DNA of 24,623 nucleotides from a virus. A program made the position numbers and the translations under genes. This document shows, in pieces, positions 19,701-23,613 of the stretch. How positions within the stretch are numbered: position 1 is the stretch's first letter; every line of letters starts with the position of its first letter. Location of the stretch: IMG/VR virus record IMGVR_UViG_3300017727_000153, positions 1 to 24,623 of that record; one strand, given 5' to 3'. The notes beneath the pieces were generated by a model. That model saw nothing but the letters and a program-made list of their open reading frames with translations. It searched no databases and had not been told where the DNA came from.

Positions 19701-21480
19701 AACATCTGGAACCAGCGGTAGTAGTGGCTCATCTGGTACTGCTGGCTCTTCAGGTACAACTGGTACATCGGGTATTGATGGAGAAAATGGAGCTAATGGT
19801 ACAAATGGTACTTCGGGTTCATCTGGACAAGATGGAACTAACTTTGGTACTGCTGGAACTTCTGGAACGAGTGGTACAACTGGAACATCAGGTTCTTCTG
19901 GTACAACTGGAACTTCAGGTTCTTCTGGTTTAGATGGAACTAATTTTGGTACGGCTGGTACTTCCGGTACGAGTGGAGCAGGTACATCTGGTACAAGCGG
20001 TGAGAGTGGTAGTAGTGGGACAAGTGGTACAACTGGTACATCAGGTGTTGATGGAACATTCTTCGGTTCATCAGGTACGGCTGGTACTTCTGGTACTTCT
20101 GGTGCTGGAACATCAGGTAGTAGTGGGGTAAGTGGAACGAGTGGAACAAGCGGACAAGATGGAACATTCTTTGGTTCAGCTGGTTCATCTGGAACAACTG
20201 GTACTGGTGGTTCATCTGGCTCATCTGGTACTTCATCAACTGCTGGTACATCGGGTACAACTGGTACTTCAGGTTCTTCTGGACAAGATGGAACATTCTT
20301 TGGAAGTAGTGGTACACATGGTACTTCGGGAACTTCAGGTTCAACAGGTACCGCTGGTACTGCTGGTACTGGAGGTTCATCAGGTACTTCTGGAACAACT
20401 GGTACAAGTGGTATTGATGGAACTTTCTTTGGTTCATCTGGTTCTTCTGGTACGCGTGGTACGAGTGGAGAAAGTGGAACATCTGGTGTAAGTGGAACTG
20501 CTGGTTCATCAGGTACTTCTGGACAAGATGGTACTTTATTCGGAAGTAGTGGTTCAAGCGGTACAAGTGGAATAAGTGGTTCTTCTGGTACGAGTGGAGA
20601 AAGTGGTTCAGCTGGAACATCAGGTACTTCTGGACAAGATGGTACTTTATTTGGAAGTAGTGGTAGTAGTGGTACGAGAGGTACTGCGGGTTCATCGGGT
20701 TCGTCTGGTACTGCATCAACGGCTGGTTCATCTGGAACGGCTGGTACATCTGGTACAAGTGGTTTAGATGGTACTTTATTCGGAAGTAGTGGTAGTAGTG
20801 GAACAGGTGGAACTTCTGGTTCTTCGGGTACATCGGGTATAACTGGAGAGGGTGGTTCATCAGGTTCGTCTGGTACTGCTGGTACATCTGGTTTAGATGG
20901 TACTTTATTTGGAAGTAGTGGTACGAGTGGTACAAGTGGAACTTCTGGTTCATCAGGTGAAACTGGTTCTTCGGGCTCATCTGGTACATCTGGTTCAAGT
21001 GGATTATTAAATGTAGATAATGATGCAGAAGATAGAGTTGTTACTATGGAAGGTGATGGAACTGCAAATGCAGAAGCTAATTTAACATTCAATGGTAATT
21101 TATTAGATGTAACTGGTGATTTAGATGTAAGTGATGCTACATTCTCTACAAGATTCCACGAAAACTACTACGATATAGGTAATTCAAGTGGAACAACAAA
21201 TATAGATTTAACTGAAGGTAACAACTTTAGAATCAATAGAACTGGTAGTATAACAATTTCTCTTTCAAACGCACCAACAGGCCCTCGTGCAATTGGATTT
21301 ACATTGGTGTTGGAAGATGGAAGTGGTGGTACTGCAACTGTAAGTTGGCCTGGTATAATACAATGGGCTAATGGAGCAGCACCAACACTAACAGCAAATG
21401 GAAAAGATATATTAGTATTCTATACTTATGATGGGGGGAGTACATATTATGGATTCCTAAGTGCAAACAATGTAAGTTAA
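10723..21480 (+). CDS. Very long tail fibre with Gly-X-Y shaft and cupredoxin-like insertions
   Basis: 3585 residues; ATG 23 bases after the previous stop, without a clear Shine-Dalgarno. Domains in order: N-terminal segment 1-78 (MSQLLSGKVKVIRPSD...YEYLRLNEAEPNLG), probably the attachment end; about 21 GDGS/GSGxxLFNIP repeats (79-1920); two cupredoxin-like insertions (about 1110-1212 and 1337-1438); a beta domain VTFQHNFAIDYPVVQIYETG...QIIPQ (about 1990-2056); three NDQTASMTVLSASYA repeats (about 2107-2190); a Gly-X-Y shaft (2261-2423 and 2534-3427) interrupted by a third cupredoxin-like domain; and a C-terminal tip with FTLVLEDGSGGTATVSWPGIIQW and FYTYDGGSTYYGF, a type I recall from many marine phage fibres. 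The fibre assignment is strong. Receptor and exact fibre class are unknown. Its module set recurs in the 23614 gene. Confidence 0.88.
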   Translation: MSQLLSGKVKVIRPSDVSENRYEYLRLNEAEPNLGVPESGSLSSGSIALVASDADGNRLFVTTLQLEQVTGSFSGSFSGDGSELNNLPEAVRLLSGSASASISPNTGFLVNVSSSFDGDVDVDGDVRVTGDLIVDNRIVARELIVEIISSSVIFSSGSNIFGDELTDKQEFTGSVGITGSLEINGDTNVTGGFSVEGTSSLSDTIIVGITELSGSTFASGTIELNSGSFFSGSGEGLFNIPKSALAPDALVTPIIATGSVSASVDDSGFFRVFGSSSVTTELSGSLLVSGNIELNSGSSFSGSGENLFNIPRTALTDDAFDSSRIVTGSVTASLDPSGVFKVESTGSVKSEFSGSIFVSGAVQLNSGSIFSGSGANLFDIPRSALTEDALETNLIISGSVTASVSPDTGFVVNSLDSGSTFTGSIFLSSGSFISGSGEKLFNVPLAALSDDAQDAVEAVLAFEAGLLATGSVTASVSDADGFVVKSEASGSTFSGSLRLSSGSIFSGSGAELFDIPKSALTEDALITNNIRSGSVTASVSPNFGLVVESELSGSTFTGSVFLSSGSFFSGSGEQLFNIPRTALTDDALISNLISTGSVTASVSTDGFFRVQSTASVTTELSGSVFVSGAVQLNSGSKYSGSGEDLFDIPFSALSNDAQESIEALVSREAVFIGTGSVTASTDDNVFRVTSIDSGSIFSGSVQLSSGSVFSGSGAELFDIPKSALVEDALISNLITTGSVTASVLPDGTFKVFGTGSVKSEFSGSVSITETLDVPKIIADEITGSFSGSFSGDGSDLNNIPQSALSEDAVRIASGSATASISPNLGFVVNTSASIQGDLTIDNDLTVVGRITANEIFTDFISSSIIYSSGSNIFGDNTGSDKQTLFGDTSIFGNLTSSKFISSSGFVGDGSGLFNIPQSALSEDAPLISSGSVTASVSPNFGFVVKSVESGSIFSGSLFVSGNVQLDVSSSFSGSGANLFDIPQSALSEDSPRISSGSATASISPNLGFVVNTSASFDGDIDVSGTVSASIFSGSGESLFNIPRSAITDEAFRIVSGSVTASVHPTRGFEVNSTGRFEDDVTISGSVFISSSNQIKDNLTKIVTVGSTDDGNKYFIDGQIHPDLYLVSGSTYTFDQSDTSNETHPLKFSTTLNGIHSSGTEYTSSVTTGSIDAGSAGSQVSILITSETPTQLYYYCLNHGGMAGSAVINVVNEFPYLDSRIEDNLRIDGTLNVTESITTPKIIADEFSGSFSGSGRDLFDIPLSALSEDVIQRSFIASGSFTASIAPDEGFVVNTSSSLQGDVDILGDTTITGSLVVSSSILLENIPTSRSVIISESRYFIDGVGKATFKTIKDNPYYFDLSDSSNAGFDFKISENLDGTNSDSGSQYFINVVSSSVNPGANGAFLTITPSASAPSQLYYYAAQSESYGNVFNVLGTTPEVTTNILKGDVDVTGSFDVSEKITANKIEADEISGSFSGSFVGDGSQLTNVQADLSPVIASGSATASVESGESFVVTAISGSEFKSSLDVSGSVSIGFLTGSKNLSVTGSVDIAESVSASFFVGDGSQLTNVQAAAAPLISSGSATASVASGDTFVVTAPTGGAVFTGSIVTSGSITVGGGGVFTGDGSGLTNIDIANLSLNVTQLSSGSATASLSETEFKVFNETSSIAVDSSFSGSVIISESLDVGGIITGDGSGITNIDIANLAIDSSKIFTGSVTASVDPLGFFRVENLDSNINSGSVKVEISGSLHVSQSITASLYKGDGGGLFNIPLDALEDLELDRIVSGAAEARVDPTAGLIVNKPISGTLFTGDGGGLFNIPAEALEDLELNLIISGGISASVDNIEGFRVFSPTSGSTFIGNIEIPSGSGFFSGSGEGLFNIPADAIEGLDQSRILSGSVTASVTPDDGFVVRSIDSGSTFFGDVTFQNDVSASKITVTDEIFSPRITSSFVGSYQGENVGIDVPDDLDILVFDADANKFRPVTQFGDTAVFPFSDVTQVTFQHNFAIDYPVVQIYETGSNGQIIPQAIESIDSSSVRVTFSGLTSGQAVIGTGGRLAGFVQGSDVVGSVLSASYARNADLAQTASNLFGFDSASLAEIANLDNYIQNDQTASMTVLSASYAETASFAVNAGDFNTDNFVRTDQTASMTVLSASYALSASYAINAVSAEDYVRNDQTASMTVLSASYAATASFALNAGDFLGENFLPNTGTGSFVGRFEVSGSLVSSGSTQFVGLQTGSSDTVLVIDESTGKVFKRDVTAVSGTSGTGGTSGSSGSSGTTGTAGSSGSSGTSGTAGTSGSSGTAGTSGTAGTSGSSGTGGSSGTSGSSGTAGTSGSSGTSGSSGTSGSSGSSGTSGSSGTSGTSGTSGSSGTSGTSGTSGSSGSSGSSGSSGTSGTAGTSGSTGTSGTSGSSGTSGTSGTAGREGGALFIVRTPGGNNYTIDGYSGNQPSLTLVRGELYYFDVSNVSSSHPFALRLESGDNTTVPGTTNNDAGAGVHSTSTLIEYRVPENAPNNIYYQCSVHGSMLGTINIVDKYGTSGTSGSSGTSGSSGTGGSSGTSGSSGSSGISGSSGTSGTSGSSGSSGSGGTSGSSGSSGSSGSSGTSGTSGSSGTSGTSGSSGSSGSSGSSGTSGSSGSSGTSGQEGSSGSAGTSGSSGTSGSSGSTGTNGTSGTSGTSGTSGAEGSSGSAGTSGTSGTNGTSGSSGTSGSSGTSGTSGTSGTTGTSGTSGTSGSGGSAGTSGTSGTSGTTGSEGTSGTSGTSGSSGTSGSDGTSGSSGTSGTSGTSGSSGTSGSAGTSGTSGSNGTSGSAGTSGTTGTSGTSAEGSSGTAGTSGTSGTTGTSGSAGTSGTSAEGSSGTSGTSGTSGSSGTSGTSGTSGSSGTSAEGSSGTSGTSGTTGTSGTTGTSGSSGTSAEGSSGTSGTSGTNGTSGSSGTSGSAGSSGTSGTSGSSGVDGTFFGSSGSSGTAGSSGTSGLGSDGTSGTTGLDGTFFGSSGTSGTSGTSGSSGSSGTAGSSGTTGTSGIDGENGANGTNGTSGSSGQDGTNFGTAGTSGTSGTTGTSGSSGTTGTSGSSGLDGTNFGTAGTSGTSGAGTSGTSGESGSSGTSGTTGTSGVDGTFFGSSGTAGTSGTSGAGTSGSSGVSGTSGTSGQDGTFFGSAGSSGTTGTGGSSGSSGTSSTAGTSGTTGTSGSSGQDGTFFGSSGTHGTSGTSGSTGTAGTAGTGGSSGTSGTTGTSGIDGTFFGSSGSSGTRGTSGESGTSGVSGTAGSSGTSGQDGTLFGSSGSSGTSGISGSSGTSGESGSAGTSGTSGQDGTLFGSSGSSGTRGTAGSSGSSGTASTAGSSGTAGTSGTSGLDGTLFGSSGSSGTGGTSGSSGTSGITGEGGSSGSSGTAGTSGLDGTLFGSSGTSGTSGTSGSSGETGSSGSSGTSGSSGLLNVDNDAEDRVVTMEGDGTANAEANLTFNGNLLDVTGDLDVSDATFSTRFHENYYDIGNSSGTTNIDLTEGNNFRINRTGSITISLSNAPTGPRAIGFTLVLEDGSGGTATVSWPGIIQWANGAAPTLTANGKDILVFYTYDGGSTYYGFLSANNVS
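11137..11265 (+). repeat. SGSNIFGD module, copy 1
   Basis: Reads ARELIVEIISSSVIFSSGSNIFGDELTDKQEFTGSVGITGS. The same module recurs at about 13276-13386 in this gene and 24208-24309 in the next fibre gene. It is followed by more SGS-type beta repeats. Confidence 0.75.
13276..13386 (+). repeat. SGSNIFGD module, copy 2
   Basis: Reads ANEIFTDFISSSIIYSSGSNIFGDNTGSDKQTLFGD. It follows a GDLTIDNDLTVVGRIT segment, as copy 1 follows GDLIVDNRIVARE, so a larger block including the preceding NIP repeat was duplicated. Confidence 0.75.
14050..14358 (+). other. Cupredoxin-like domain 1, ligands present
   Basis: About 100 residues inside the fibre: GNKYFIDGQIHPDLYLVSGSTYTF, SNETHPLKF, SSGTEYTSSVTTGSI, then PTQLYYYCLNHGGMAGSAVINV. 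His is at 14149, Cys at 14305, His at 14314 and Met at 14323, forming H...CxxHxxM, as expected for a type 1 copper-like site in the cupredoxin fold. Similar domains are familiar from marine phage proteins. Copper binding is inferred, not shown. Confidence 0.7.
14731..15036 (+). other. Cupredoxin-like domain 2, degenerate
   Basis: Aligns along its length with domain 1: RYFIDGVGKATF...YYFDLSDSSNAGFDFKISENLDG, SGSQYFINVVSSSVNPGANG, APSQLYYYAAQSESYGNVFNV. At the four ligand positions it has Phe, Ala, Ser and Tyr instead of His, Cys, His and Met. The fold appears kept and the metal site lost. Confidence 0.65.
16690..16890 (+). other. Fibre beta domain (HNFxxDYPVVQIYE type)
   Basis: The segment VTFQHNFAIDYPVVQIYETGSNGQIIPQAIESIDSSSVRVTFSGLTSGQAVIGTGG matches, from memory, a small beta domain found in many phage fibres before coiled or collagen-like shafts. 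It marks the change from NIP repeats to SASYA repeats. Confidence 0.6.
17041..17300 (+). repeat. Three DQTASMTVLSASYA repeats
   Basis: Copies start at 17041, 17143 and 17239 (spacing 102 and 96 bases). Each reads DQTASMTVLSASYA followed by (E/L/A)TASFAxNAGDF or SASYAINA. Copies 2 and 3 are identical at DNA level over 35 bases. The alanine-rich SASYAxxASFA pattern may form a trimeric helical segment. Confidence 0.75.
17503..17991 (+). repeat. Collagen-like Gly-X-Y shaft, segment 1
   Basis: About 163 residues of Gly-Thr-Ser, Gly-Ser-Ser and Gly-Thr-Ala triplets in unbroken register, ending GREGG before the third cupredoxin-like domain. No proline is present. Glycine codons are almost all GGT or GGA, while serine uses both AGT and TCN. 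Confidence 0.9.
17992..18321 (+). other. Cupredoxin-like domain 3, ligands present, inside the shaft
   Basis: Reads ALFIVRTPGGNNYTIDGYSGNQPSLTLVRGELYYF, VSSSHPFALRLESG, GVHSTSTLIEYRVPENAPNNIYYQCSVHGSMLGTINIV. His is at 18124, Cys at 18271, His at 18280 and Met at 18289, the same H...CxxHxxM pattern as domain 1. It is flanked directly by Gly-X-Y triplets on both sides. Confidence 0.7.
18322..21003 (+). repeat. Collagen-like Gly-X-Y shaft, segment 2
   Basis: About 894 residues, mostly GTS and GSS triplets, with no proline seen. Three zones are visible: a near-unbroken zone to about 19167; a zone with four GTSAEG breaks (19168, 19255, 19351, 19438); and a zone with twelve GxDGT(F/L/N)FG breaks between 19561 and 20890. 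Two further breaks read GTSSTAG and GTASTAG. Confidence 0.9.
19561..20915 (+). repeat. Twelve GxDGTxFG register-break motifs
   Basis: Starts at 19561, 19660, 19825, 19927, 20044, 20152, 20281, 20410, 20521, 20632, 20761 and 20890. The third residue is always Asp. The aromatic pair is FF in six copies, NF in two and LF in the last four. Each puts one extra residue between glycines (G-T-F-F-G), shifting the triplet register. Confidence 0.85.
21004..21477 (+). other. Fibre C-terminal tip domain
   Basis: LLNVDNDAEDRVVTMEGDGTAN, then DLDVSDATFSTRFHENYYDIG, NFRINRTGSITISLSNAPTGPRAIGFTLVLEDGSGG, WPGIIQWANGAAPTLTANGKDILVFYTYDGGSTYYGF. This end domain is familiar from many marine phage fibres and is the likely surface-contacting tip (inference). 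Confidence 0.7.
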
Positions 21481-21489
21481 TGAATAGTT

Positions 21490-22416
21490 ATGAGTATAGC
21501 AAGACGTTTAATTTCAATAGAAGCAGGACAAGTGAGACCTTTTAAATTTACAATACAAACTGGAGGAGCAAATACACAATTTGAGTTGCCCCTAACTTCA
21601 CCTGGTGGAAAACAACCTAATATAGTTGTTGACTGGGGTGATAGTAGTGGTACAACTACAATATTACAAACTCTTGATTCTGGTAGATTCCATACATATT
21701 CAACTGCTGGTACTTATCAAATTATAATTAGTGGATATTGTCCAGGTTTTAATGTGAATAACAATTCATCATATAAAGGATTATATCGTTCAGTTGATGA
21801 TTGGGGAGGTATTGATTTTGAACAAATTGACTTTTTTGGATGTATTAATTTAACAACAATCCCATCAGATGTTTCTAATAATGCAACCTTAAACGAAGGA
21901 TTAAATACTGTACTTAGATTTAACTCTACATTTAGACAAACTGGAATAACAATAATTCCAAATGGTTTATTTGATTTTTCATCAAATGTTACTTCTTTTG
22001 TTAATACATTCGTATTTTGTACTGGAATTTCATCGATACCAAGTGGATTATTTGATAATAATACAAATGTAACATCTTTTTCTGGTACATTCAATGCATG
22101 TTTAACTTTAACATCAATACCAAGTGGATTATTTGATAACAATACACAAGTTGTAAACTTTGAATCAGTATTTAGGAATTGTAGGTCAATAACCGCAATT
22201 CCATCAAACTTTTTTAGTAACAACCAATCGGTTACAACATTCTCTAATGCATTTAATATGGCAACAACAGCTAACTCATTAGGTGGAGCAACTCCAACTG
22301 ATACACCAAGTGGTGATGAAATTTTTGAAAGAACTCCAACACCTATTGGTACTGATTGTTTTGCATTTTGTAGTGGTTTAACTAATTTTGGTTCGATACC
22401 AGCAACATTTAAATAA
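21490..22416 (+). CDS. BspA-like leucine-rich-repeat protein with PKD-like N-terminus
   Basis: 308 residues, starting 9 bases after the fibre stop; the leader GAATAGTT carries no Shine-Dalgarno. Residues about 20-85 resemble a PKD-like beta domain (ELPLTSPGG, IVVDWGDSSG, FHTYSTAGTYQIIISGY). Residues 156-263 are four repeats of exactly 27 residues, pattern IPxGLFDNNTNVTSFxxTFxxCxxLTS, typical of BspA-like or DUF285 surface repeats. Fainter repeat-like segments lie on both sides (FGCINLTTIPSDV; CFAFCSGLTNFGSIPATFK at the end). Such repeats mediate protein or surface binding in bacteria; in a phage fibre cluster, an adhesin or fibre-tip role is the natural inference. No signal peptide is seen. 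Lying between a fibre and a probable chaperone, it is likely a virion protein. It could instead be a host-derived gene with another job. Confidence 0.8.
   Translation: MSIARRLISIEAGQVRPFKFTIQTGGANTQFELPLTSPGGKQPNIVVDWGDSSGTTTILQTLDSGRFHTYSTAGTYQIIISGYCPGFNVNNNSSYKGLYRSVDDWGGIDFEQIDFFGCINLTTIPSDVSNNATLNEGLNTVLRFNSTFRQTGITIIPNGLFDFSSNVTSFVNTFVFCTGISSIPSGLFDNNTNVTSFSGTFNACLTLTSIPSGLFDNNTQVVNFESVFRNCRSITAIPSNFFSNNQSVTTFSNAFNMATTANSLGGATPTDTPSGDEIFERTPTPIGTDCFAFCSGLTNFGSIPATFK
21955..22278 (+). repeat. Four 27-residue BspA-type repeats
   Basis: Units begin at 21955, 22036, 22117 and 22198, exactly 81 bases apart. Units 2 and 3 share most of the DNA for IPSGLFDNNT. A Cys recurs at the same place in the first three units (FVFC, FNAC, FRNC). 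Confidence 0.88.
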
Positions 22417-22422
22417 AATATT

Positions 22423-22881
22423 ATGTATCTAAAAGTATCAGGTTCAACTATAACATATCCATATTCGGTTCAAAATTTAAAAATTGATAATCAGAATACA
22501 AGTTTTCCAACAATTATCACAGATAGTTTATTGGAAACTTTTGGTGTATATAATGTTGAATTAAAAGATAGTGGTTATGACGATGATTACACTAAAGATG
22601 TAGTAGAAGTAACTCCAACTTTATCTGGTTCAGTATATGTACAAACATATGAAATATCAGATGCAGATGAAGCTACAATAAATACAAGAAAAGAAATAAA
22701 GTGGTCTGATATAAGAGATAGTAGAAATACATTATTGAGTAATTCTGATTGGACTCAATTTCAAGATTCACCAATCACAGGTTCTCAACTAACTGATTGG
22801 CAAAATTATAGACAATCTTTAAGAGATGTAACAACACAATCAGACCCTTATAATATTGTATGGCCTACAAAGCCATCTTAA
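22423..22881 (+). CDS. Probable tail fibre assembly chaperone
   Basis: 152 residues, 6 bases after the BspA-like gene. The C-terminal half carries the pattern WSDIRDSRNTLLSNSDWTQFQDSPI, then LTDWQNYRQSLRDV, then DPYNIVWPTKPS. This is characteristic of the phage tail assembly chaperone family (Phage_tail_APC type): RxxRNxLLxxxDW, WxxYRQxLRD and WPxxP. The N-terminal half (YLKVSGSTITYPYSVQNLKIDNQNTSFP...LLETFGVYNV) also fits the usual start of this family. Members help fold or trimerise fibres and normally sit next to the fibre gene, as here. No Shine-Dalgarno is obvious in the AAATAAAATATT leader. The family call is from motif memory, and which fibre it serves is unknown. Confidence 0.8.
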   Translation: MYLKVSGSTITYPYSVQNLKIDNQNTSFPTIITDSLLETFGVYNVELKDSGYDDDYTKDVVEVTPTLSGSVYVQTYEISDADEATINTRKEIKWSDIRDSRNTLLSNSDWTQFQDSPITGSQLTDWQNYRQSLRDVTTQSDPYNIVWPTKPS

Positions 22882-22890
22882 AAGGTAAAA

Positions 22891-22915
22891 GATATTTATT
22901 TGATATTTATATCAA
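22891..22915. promoter_or_regulatory. Direct and inverted repeat in the 52-base gap
   Basis: GATATTTAT occurs twice (22891-22899 and 22902-22910). TTGATAT/TT/ATATCAA at 22900-22915 is a perfect 7-base inverted repeat with a 2-base centre. The site includes the ATATTTATAT decamer shared with 9824-9833. It may be an operator or promoter region for the 22934 gene. The AT-rich stem is too weak to call a terminator. Confidence 0.35.
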
Positions 22916-22933
22916 AGAAAACGATAATTATCA

Positions 22934-23266
22934 ATGAGAATAGACCAACCTAGTTTTTCCGGTTCGATTACACAAGCTCCTTCGGCATACGCTGATTTGA
23001 GTGGTTCATTCACTGGTTCATTTACAGGTTCACTTAGTGGTTCATTTATTGGTGATATTACAGTTGAGCAGGCTGAATTTAGTAATTTAACTGTAAAACA
23101 AACATTAAACGTTGGTACGGAAAATACTGATGGTGGTGTAAATATTATTAATAGTGGTTCAGTTCAAGTAAGTGGTTCAATAAATGTAACAAATGGAAAC
23201 GCATTTACAGTTGAAGGTGTAGATGTATTAGATTCTGCGTTGGCATTTTCAATAGCATTAGGATAA
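22934..23266 (+). CDS. Small GS-rich fibre-like protein
   Basis: 110 residues, ATG after a 52-base gap. The N-terminal half has repeated GSFTGSFTGSLSGSFIGD, the same kind of segment that precedes GDGS repeats in both large fibre genes (ITGSFSGSFSGDGS at about 13063 and 10930). The rest (VEQAEFSNLTVKQTLNVGTEN, GGVNIINSGSVQVSGSINVTNGNAFTVEGVDVLD) resembles one fibre beta repeat. No catalytic motif, signal peptide or membrane segment is seen. It could be a short fibre, a fibre cap or connector, or the remains of a duplicated fibre start; the sequence does not decide. The frame is intact, with a TAA stop 4 bases before the next gene, so translation is probably coupled. Confidence 0.7.
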   Translation: MRIDQPSFSGSITQAPSAYADLSGSFTGSFTGSLSGSFIGDITVEQAEFSNLTVKQTLNVGTENTDGGVNIINSGSVQVSGSINVTNGNAFTVEGVDVLDSALAFSIALG

Positions 23267-23270
23267 AGAT

Positions 23271-23603
23271 ATGGCAAATGTATTTAAAAATAGTATAAAA
23301 GGACCTGCAGGAACAGGTGGATTGAGTGTTTATACAACACCAGCTGCAACATCAACAACTGTGATTGGTGTAAATGTAGCAAATATTGTATCTCAAAACA
23401 TTTATGTAGATGTACAAATAACCGATAATTCTGCTAGTGTTACTAAATATTTAGTAAAAGGAGCAGTTATCCCAAATGGTTCATCGGCAGTTTTAGTTGG
23501 TGGTGACCAAAAAGTAGTTTTAGAGGCAAACGATTCAATAACAGTGACATCTAATGTTAATAGTTCGGCAGATGTTATTTTATCAGTATTAGAGATATCA
23601 TAA
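23271..23603 (+). CDS. Small beta virion protein (VYTTP...VLEIS family)
   Basis: 110 residues: MANVFKNSIKGPAGTGGLSVYTTPAATSTTVIGVNVAN, VDVQITDNSASVTKYLVKGAVIPNGSSAVLVGGDQKVVLEANDSITVTS, DVILSVLEIS. This is a compact all-beta protein of a type I recall as widespread in marine phage structural clusters, with no experimentally known role that I can name. It shares order and key residues (VY(T/S)xP; IP(N/A)Gxx; (V/L)LE; (V/I)LS(V/I)LE) with both ends of the 286-residue gene at 9839, so the two are paralogues, this one without the insertion. It starts 4 bases after the previous stop and its own stop overlaps the CATAAATA motif. Confidence 0.82.
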   Translation: MANVFKNSIKGPAGTGGLSVYTTPAATSTTVIGVNVANIVSQNIYVDVQITDNSASVTKYLVKGAVIPNGSSAVLVGGDQKVVLEANDSITVTSNVNSSADVILSVLEIS

Positions 23604-23606
23604 ATA
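23599..23606 (+). promoter_or_regulatory. Possible late-promoter-like CATAAATA
   Basis: CATAAATA matches the NATAAATA form of T4-like late promoters. It overlaps the stop of the 23271 gene and lies 7 bases before the ATG at 23614, so a transcript from it would have almost no leader. In DNA this AT-rich a chance match is plausible. Confidence 0.25.
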
Positions 23607-23613
23607 GAGGTTA

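Noticed and set aside
17503-21003. Tandem short repeats that could suggest a CRISPR array
   Set aside because: Repeats are codon-phased Gly-X-Y triplets without fixed repeat/spacer units, inside one long reading frame.
18279-21092. Long minus-strand open frame (937 codons) rich in Val-Pro-Asp/Glu-Pro opposite the collagen-like shaft
   Set aside because: It is the complement of repeated GGT/GGA-ACA-TCT codons, which never create stops in that frame. It covers the repeat tract and runs on with no domain sense, and no start signal supports it.
21955-22278. Possible diversity-generating retroelement target in the BspA-like gene
   Set aside because: No reverse transcriptase, template repeat or adenine-biased variable pair is visible in the window; the repeat is explained by the protein period.
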